From the IMG/VR virus record IMGVR_UViG_3300027851_000650, positions 1 through 33,850 of that record: a DNA stretch of 33,850 nucleotides; one strand, given 5' to 3'. Under the pieces are notes generated by a model. It was not told where the DNA came from. It saw only the letters and a list, made by a program, of their open reading frames with translations, and did not search any database. Source of the DNA: a virus. Positions 29,321-33,850 of this stretch are shown here, one piece after another. A program made the position numbers and the translations under genes. The stretch's first letter is position 1. Every line of letters begins with the position of its first letter.

Positions 29321-32089
29321 ATGGGCGGAAGTAGCAAGAAGGTCACGGTCGGCTACAAATACTACGTCGGCATGCACATGGCGCTGTGTCACGGGCCGGT
29401 GGATCACCTGGTGCGAATTAATGTCGGTGGAAAACGGGCATGGGTCGGCAAGCACACAGGCGGAGCGTTGACTGTCGATAAGCCTGACCTGTTCGGCGGC
29501 GAAAAGCGCGAGGGCGGCGTCAGCGGTCAGATCGACATTGAAATGGGCGCACCAGACCAGGGCCAAAACTCCTACCTGGCTGCCAAACTCGGGTCGTCTC
29601 TGCTTCCCGCTTTTCGCGGCGTGTGTTGTGCAGTCTTGCGCCAAGTCTACGTCGGGCTGAATCCGTACTTGAAAGATTGGGGATGGCTGATGCAGCGCAT
29701 CCACACGCGGATGAATGGAGAGGCCCAGTGGTACGACGAAAAGGCCCAGATAGGGTCATATTACGAAGATGAATTTATTCCAGCCGTCCCTCTAGAATAT
29801 AAGATGCTTGTCCCAGTCCAGTCACCCGGGTGGCGTTATCGATCGTTGCCGCAAGACGATACGGGTAACTGGTCAGGGACTTGCGCGTTGACCGGGACGG
29901 CGCACTTCTGGGGCGGCCGTCCCGACCACCCGTACATAGGCGATCCATTTTTAGACACTGGCGGCACACAGGTCGATCTCGTGGCCACGACATGGATGGA
30001 GCGAGACATCGGGTTGACCGATCTTCGCCCCGTCAAAATTGTCGTCGCCTCTGATAATGACCAGACTGTGTGTATCAATGGCGTTGCAATCGACTTTAAC
30101 GGCCAGCCGCGCGAGTTCACGCCCTACGGCGTGTTTGTTCAAACCTACACCTATCAGCCCACATCGTTGAGCTTTTTGTTGTCCATCCGCATCGGCGAGG
30201 CTGAGACTAATCCGACATCGGCCGCACTGAAGTACGGCGATGCCTATGTGTACCAAGAGGCCGCCGAAAACCCGAGCCAGTATTATCTAGGCACCTATGG
30301 CGACATGAACCCGGCCCACATCATCCGCGAGTGCCTGACGGACACGAACTGGGGCATGGGCTATCCCGAAGCGGACATGGGTGATTCGTTTGTTTCTGCT
30401 GCAGACACGCTGTTTGCCGAGCAGATGGGTATTTCTATCCTCTGGAGCCAGCAGACAAGCATCGAAGACTTTGTCGAAGAAATCGTGCGCCATATCGACG
30501 CCGCGCTCTACGTTGACCGCACGACAGGAAAGTTCAAACTAAAACTGATCCGTGATGACTACGACGAATCGTCGCTGCTCGTCCTTGATCAATCGAACAT
30601 CAGCCGCGTCGAAGGGTATTCCAAGCAAACCCTGGCCGAACTCGTCAATGAGATCACCGTCACCTACAACTCCAACGAAACGGGCCAGACGGAAACGGTG
30701 ACGCTGCAGAATTTGGCGATGATTCAGCAGCAGGGGGCGATCATCCCGGCCACTGTTGATTATCCAGGATTCGCAAACCAGCGCATCGCTGCGAAGGCCG
30801 CTGCCCGTGACCTGAAGGCTATGAGCACTCCGCTCGTGACGGCCACGATCTACGCCAACCGCGAGGCTGCGGTCCTCAATTCCGGCAGCGTGTTCAGGTG
30901 GAACTGGACCGAGACAGACGAGGACGGCAACGGGATTGCGACCTCGTACATCATGCGCGTCACCGAAATCGCTTTCGGGGATGGCGTGGACAACACCGTC
31001 CGCATCCAGTGCGCTCAGGACGTGTTTGCCCTGCCGGACGTCGTGTACGTCGAAGCCGAGCCGACCGAGTGGACTGACCCGTCAGTAGCGCCGCTCCCGG
31101 CAACGCCCCGCCTGATCATGGAAACGCCCCACTACGAGATTGTGCGCCAACTCGGAGAAGTGGACGCCGCCGCGAAGCTGACCAGCCTGCCTGAACTCGG
31201 CTACATTATGGTTGCCGCAGGACGTCCAGCCGCAGAGATCAATGCCGAACTGCAGGTTGATGCAGGTGCAGGGTACGTCGAAGGCGGGACGCTGGATTTC
31301 TGCCCATGTGCGGCCCTGGACGGCGGAATCGGCCACCTAGACACGACAGCCGCGCTGGAGGATGGCGTTGATCTGGACGAGTTTGTGGCCGGCAGCCTGG
31401 CCCAGATTGGCGACGAGATCATTGTCGTCGAGTCCATCACTGACGGCGTGGCAACGATCAGGCGCGGGTGCCTCGACACCATTCCGGCGCCTCACGCCGA
31501 CGGGACCGCCGTGATCATTTGGGACGGCTACACGGCCAGCGACGATGTTGAGTATGTCGCCAGCGACGAGTTGGACGTGAAAGTCCTGACGATCACCGGG
31601 CAGGGGCCGCTTGCCATTGCGGACGCGCCGGTTGATTCGGTGACAATGGATCAACGGGCCTTGCGTCCGTATCCTCCCGCAGATGTGAAGATCGGCGGCT
31701 CCTACTACCCGGCCCTGATCGTGGCCGACGACCTCGTCGGCATTGTCGTCGCATGGTCGCACAGGGATCGCCTGCAGCAGACCGGCGGCACGGTCCTGGG
31801 GTGGACTGACGCGAGTGTCGGGCCCGAGTCTGGCGTGACGTATTCGGCCAGGCTGGTACGCACCGACACCGAGGCGGAATTGCACTCATCCACGGCGATC
31901 AGCGGAGCGACTGTCACATTCGCGCCGACATATCGCGGCGAAGTGCGGCTGGAGGTTTGGTCAGTGCGTAGCGGATTGGCGAGTATGCAGATTTTCGAGC
32001 ACACATTTATGTATATGGACCAAGCGCCTGTCTACCACGGCACGACGCAGGTCTATCACGGAGCAAACGAGGTATATTATGAGCTTTGA
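29321..32089 (+). CDS. Large tail tip attachment protein (J-like)
   Basis: 922 aa; AGGAG lies ~6 nt before ATG 29321. N-terminal and central parts match the Phage-tail_3 type tip proteins (FAEQMGISILWSQQTSIEDF, VRHIDAALYVDRTTGKFKLK, LVNEITVTYNSNETGQTETV). C-terminal ~300 residues are beta-rich, with a terminal tandem VYHGTTQVYHGANEVYYEL. Would close the tail tip and contact the host receptor, alone or through the fibre proteins that follow. Confidence 0.9.
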   Translation: MGGSSKKVTVGYKYYVGMHMALCHGPVDHLVRINVGGKRAWVGKHTGGALTVDKPDLFGGEKREGGVSGQIDIEMGAPDQGQNSYLAAKLGSSLLPAFRGVCCAVLRQVYVGLNPYLKDWGWLMQRIHTRMNGEAQWYDEKAQIGSYYEDEFIPAVPLEYKMLVPVQSPGWRYRSLPQDDTGNWSGTCALTGTAHFWGGRPDHPYIGDPFLDTGGTQVDLVATTWMERDIGLTDLRPVKIVVASDNDQTVCINGVAIDFNGQPREFTPYGVFVQTYTYQPTSLSFLLSIRIGEAETNPTSAALKYGDAYVYQEAAENPSQYYLGTYGDMNPAHIIRECLTDTNWGMGYPEADMGDSFVSAADTLFAEQMGISILWSQQTSIEDFVEEIVRHIDAALYVDRTTGKFKLKLIRDDYDESSLLVLDQSNISRVEGYSKQTLAELVNEITVTYNSNETGQTETVTLQNLAMIQQQGAIIPATVDYPGFANQRIAAKAAARDLKAMSTPLVTATIYANREAAVLNSGSVFRWNWTETDEDGNGIATSYIMRVTEIAFGDGVDNTVRIQCAQDVFALPDVVYVEAEPTEWTDPSVAPLPATPRLIMETPHYEIVRQLGEVDAAAKLTSLPELGYIMVAAGRPAAEINAELQVDAGAGYVEGGTLDFCPCAALDGGIGHLDTTAALEDGVDLDEFVAGSLAQIGDEIIVVESITDGVATIRRGCLDTIPAPHADGTAVIIWDGYTASDDVEYVASDELDVKVLTITGQGPLAIADAPVDSVTMDQRALRPYPPADVKIGGSYYPALIVADDLVGIVVAWSHRDRLQQTGGTVLGWTDASVGPESGVTYSARLVRTDTEAELHSSTAISGATVTFAPTYRGEVRLEVWSVRSGLASMQIFEHTFMYMDQAPVYHGTTQVYHGANEVYYEL

Positions 32090-32441
32090 ACCATTGCTTG
32101 ATGGACCCGGCGGCACACAGTTTGCCGTCGCGCCCGATTCCATCGCCATGACCGAGGAAGTCTATGCCCTGACCGGGACGGCTCCAAGCCTCGACCCTGA
32201 CATCGGCACTATCCAGACATGGACGCTGACCGGCAACTCCGCGCCCGTTGACGCGCTCACGGATGGCCAGTCCATGACCCTGATGATTGATGACGGCAGC
32301 GCGTACAGCGTCACATGGCCGACAATGAACTGGGCAGGCGGCACGGCTCCCACGCTTGAGACGAGCGGGTACACGGTGATCGTGCTCTGGAAAATAGGCA
32401 CGACATTGCGCGGTGCGCGGCTTCCGGGGGCCGTCGTATGA
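32079..32441 (+). CDS. Tail-fibre associated protein, 120 aa
   Basis: Overlaps the J-like end by 11 nt and the next gene by ATGA. A beta-rich sequence (IQTWTLTGNSAPVDALTDGQ, then MTLMIDDGSAYSVTWPTMNW, TSGYTVIVLWKIGTTLRGAR) of the sort found in receptor-binding tip proteins. Probably a small fibre or adaptor domain carried as a separate gene. Confidence 0.72.
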   Translation: MSFEPLLDGPGGTQFAVAPDSIAMTEEVYALTGTAPSLDPDIGTIQTWTLTGNSAPVDALTDGQSMTLMIDDGSAYSVTWPTMNWAGGTAPTLETSGYTVIVLWKIGTTLRGARLPGAVV

Positions 32442-33211
32442 AGCTGGCAAAGCGATTGATAATGCGAAGCGGTGGATTTTCTTTTTCGGAGCTATCGGCT
32501 GCGGCATGGTATGACGCATCTGACGCGGGCACGGTTACAAATGTTTCCGGATATTGCAGTCAAATATTGGACAAGTCTGGAAACGCACGGCACATTACCC
32601 AAGAGACAGCGCAAAATAGGCCCGCAGTTTCCGGCGGCAAGCTGTTGTTTAATGGCAGTCAGGATATGTCTTATGTGCCGCCGACGCCTATTTTCGGATC
32701 ATATGTGCTTATTGCACAGATATTTGATGTGTCAGTCCTCACCACTTATGTCAGACCGCCTCTCACGATTGGAAACGCAACCAATGGGGGTGCCCCCGTT
32801 GACCGCTACAACGCCACGCTGGTCGTCAACGCAGAAGGATACGACGGCATGGCAGGCTTGAGGGTTATCAACGCGCCTAGAATACTGATCACGACGCTCA
32901 AAAAGGATGGGGGTGGGGCGGGCATCCATCGTATCATCGAAAGACTGAATGGCACTCAGGTCGCATCGGCAACTATCTCGACCACATGGACAACGACGGG
33001 GCAGCGTTTTTGTCTTGGCCGTCGCGGAGACACTCTTACGAATTTGAACGGATGGATGGGAGAAGTAGTGGCCTTGGATTCTGAGCCAGCGACTTCCGTG
33101 ATCGAAAAGATTGAAGGAAAATTGGCCCACAAGTGGGACGGGCTACTTGGCGTTTCGACGCTCAAAAATGCACTTCCATCCAACCACCCGTACAAAACAT
33201 CAGCCCCTTGA
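32438..33211 (+). CDS. LamG/lectin-fold receptor-binding protein
   Basis: 257 aa. A concanavalin/LamG-like beta sandwich is suggested by AAWYDASDAGTVTNVSG near the start, LNGWMGEVVALDSEP, and the C-terminal IEKIEGKLAHKWDG then LPSNHPYK, an ending common in phage receptor-binding proteins. The coding DNA is clearly lower in GC than its neighbours, which suggests a swapped host-range module. Likely binds a surface glycan or protein. Confidence 0.75.
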   Translation: MKLAKRLIMRSGGFSFSELSAAAWYDASDAGTVTNVSGYCSQILDKSGNARHITQETAQNRPAVSGGKLLFNGSQDMSYVPPTPIFGSYVLIAQIFDVSVLTTYVRPPLTIGNATNGGAPVDRYNATLVVNAEGYDGMAGLRVINAPRILITTLKKDGGGAGIHRIIERLNGTQVASATISTTWTTTGQRFCLGRRGDTLTNLNGWMGEVVALDSEPATSVIEKIEGKLAHKWDGLLGVSTLKNALPSNHPYKTSAP

Positions 33212-33219
33212 GGTGACAC

Positions 33220-33723
33220 ATGGTACACAAATTTTTAGACGGCAAACCAGTCCCGGCCAACCTGAGGGCCGGCTTCCCGAACACATCATTCCCGGCGGAC
33301 CTATCCGTAGCCGTCCTGCCCGATGGCTACGTCTGGGTCGCGCCGACCACGCCACCGGAGTGCGGCCAGTTTGAGCGCGCCGTGCCCGCTGATCCTGCGC
33401 AGATCGACGGCATGTGGGTGCAGGGTTGGCAGGCTGTCCCGTGGACGTCGGAGGAAATCCAGGCCCACCTCGTCGTCGTTATCCAGCAGCACCTCGACTC
33501 AACGGCGCAGTCCAGGGCTTATGACGGCATCCTGTCGCTCTGCACCTACGCGACAAGCCCGTCACCGCGCTTTGCGGCGGAAGGCCAGGCCGGCGTTGAG
33601 TGGCGGGATTCGTGCTGGACGGCAGGGTATCAGATTCTCGCGGAGTGTCAGGCCGGGACGCGAGAGATCCCGACGCCGGAAGAATTGATCGCGGAGCTTC
33701 CGGTCATGGTCTGGCCGGAGTAA
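33220..33723 (+). CDS. Tail fibre assembly-like protein
   Basis: 167 aa, start ATG 33220 after GAGGTGAC. The order fits a fibre chaperone after a fibre gene. Features: an N-terminal beta region (YVWVAPTTPPECGQFERAVP), a helical middle (SEEIQAHLVVVIQQHLDSTA) with YDGILSLCTYATSP and a C-terminal AGTREIPTPEELIAELPVMV, resembling DUF4376-type tail proteins. Last gene of the phage, ending 39 nt before the right-end repeats. Confidence 0.75.
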   Translation: MVHKFLDGKPVPANLRAGFPNTSFPADLSVAVLPDGYVWVAPTTPPECGQFERAVPADPAQIDGMWVQGWQAVPWTSEEIQAHLVVVIQQHLDSTAQSRAYDGILSLCTYATSPSPRFAAEGQAGVEWRDSCWTAGYQILAECQAGTREIPTPEELIAELPVMVWPE

Positions 33724-33762
33724 TTGAGCATGCAGTTTTTGCCGGACTATCCGCTGGTGTTT

Positions 33763-33781
33763 GTCACGAGAAGTGAGAAAT
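33763..33781 (-). repeat. Right-end repeat, inverted copy
   Basis: GTCACGAGAAGTGAGAAAT is the reverse complement of the repeat at 33796-33814 with one mismatch in 19, separated by 14 nt. Likely a third transposase-binding site at the right end; it can also form an RNA hairpin at the end of the tail operon. Confidence 0.7.
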
Positions 33782-33795
33782 CCCAGACGCCCCGC

Positions 33796-33844
33796 ATTTC
33801 TCATTTCTCGTGACATAAATTCTCATTTTGCGCGACCGCTCACA
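33796..33844 (+). other. Phage right end (attR): R2-R1-like transposase sites
   Basis: Two direct repeats, ATTTCTCATTTCTCGTGAC (33796-33814) and AATTCTCATTTTGCGCGAC (33818-33836), start 22 bp apart and agree at 15 of 19 positions. This is the spacing of the adjoining 22-bp R2 and R1 sites of Mu, and the sequence resembles Mu (TTTCGCATTTATCGTGAA). Mu ends 4 nt after R1 with CA; the same geometry puts the phage end at CACA, position 33844. The last six bases, GTGGGG, would be host DNA. Confidence 0.8.
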
Positions 33845-33850
33845 GTGGGG

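Noticed and set aside
1-33850. CRISPR array, tRNA or rRNA genes, insertion sequences
   Set aside because: No regularly spaced repeats, no recognisable tRNA or rRNA sequence, and no IS-type transposase other than the phage transposase were seen on reading.
32438-33850. Invertible fibre cassette or mom-like DNA modification gene as at the Mu right end
   Set aside because: No invertase gene, no duplicated fibre ends, and no mom/com-like gene between the fibre genes and the right end.

Overview
The window is almost entirely one transposable (Mu-like) prophage, read left to right on the + strand. It opens at the transposase gene, so the left end and repressor region lie upstream and are not seen. 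It closes about 6 bases past the likely right end of the phage, near position 33844. High GC with strong GC3 bias, strong AGGAGG ribosome sites, and the style of the early hypothetical genes suggest a GC-rich proteobacterial host, probably a sulfate reducer of the Desulfovibrio type. The host assignment is inference from protein flavour, not a search result.

Layout. (1) 3-2801: MuA-like DDE transposase and MuB-like AAA+ target activator. (2) 2803-9156: a tightly packed early/middle operon of small, mostly unknown genes, many overlapping by ATGA or joined by strong Shine-Dalgarno sites. It includes a winged-helix protein, a DUF3164 protein, several small Cys-rich proteins, a NUMOD4 protein, a GemA (DUF1018) protein with a duplicated module, and two HTH proteins where Mu has mor. 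It ends at a clear intrinsic terminator (9203-9230). (3) 9411-11079: lysis cassette of holin-like protein, membrane-anchored SLT endolysin, and Rz/Rz1 spanins with Rz1 overlapping Rz. (4) 11076-16524: small accessory genes, a DksA/TraR zinc finger, terminase small and large subunits, DUF935 portal and the gpF-like head protein. (5) 16525-16850: a regulatory gap with several dyads. (6) 16851-21844: HU-like protein, protease/scaffold (I/Z arrangement), decoration protein, gpT-like major capsid with an unexpected signal-peptide-like N-terminus, then gp35, gp36, gpG and gp37-like proteins. (7) 21995-33723: a lambda-type, non-contractile tail: tube, G/GT chaperones with an A AAA AAC slip site, 1058-aa tape measure, Cys4 hub protein, J-like tip protein and fibre/receptor-binding genes. 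(8) 33763-33844: transposase-binding repeats laid out like Mu R2-R1.

Together these encode a B3/D3112-style phage: Mu-type transposition and head with a lambda-type siphovirus tail. The points most worth a second look are the right-end repeats and a strong internal copy of the same repeat at 11563-11584; a 12-bp motif shared in inverted orientation by the two late control regions; the major capsid with a Sec-like leader; a possible antisense membrane microprotein whose start overlaps the tape-measure start; the frameshift signal in the tail chaperones; and an apparent frame switch in a small early gene.
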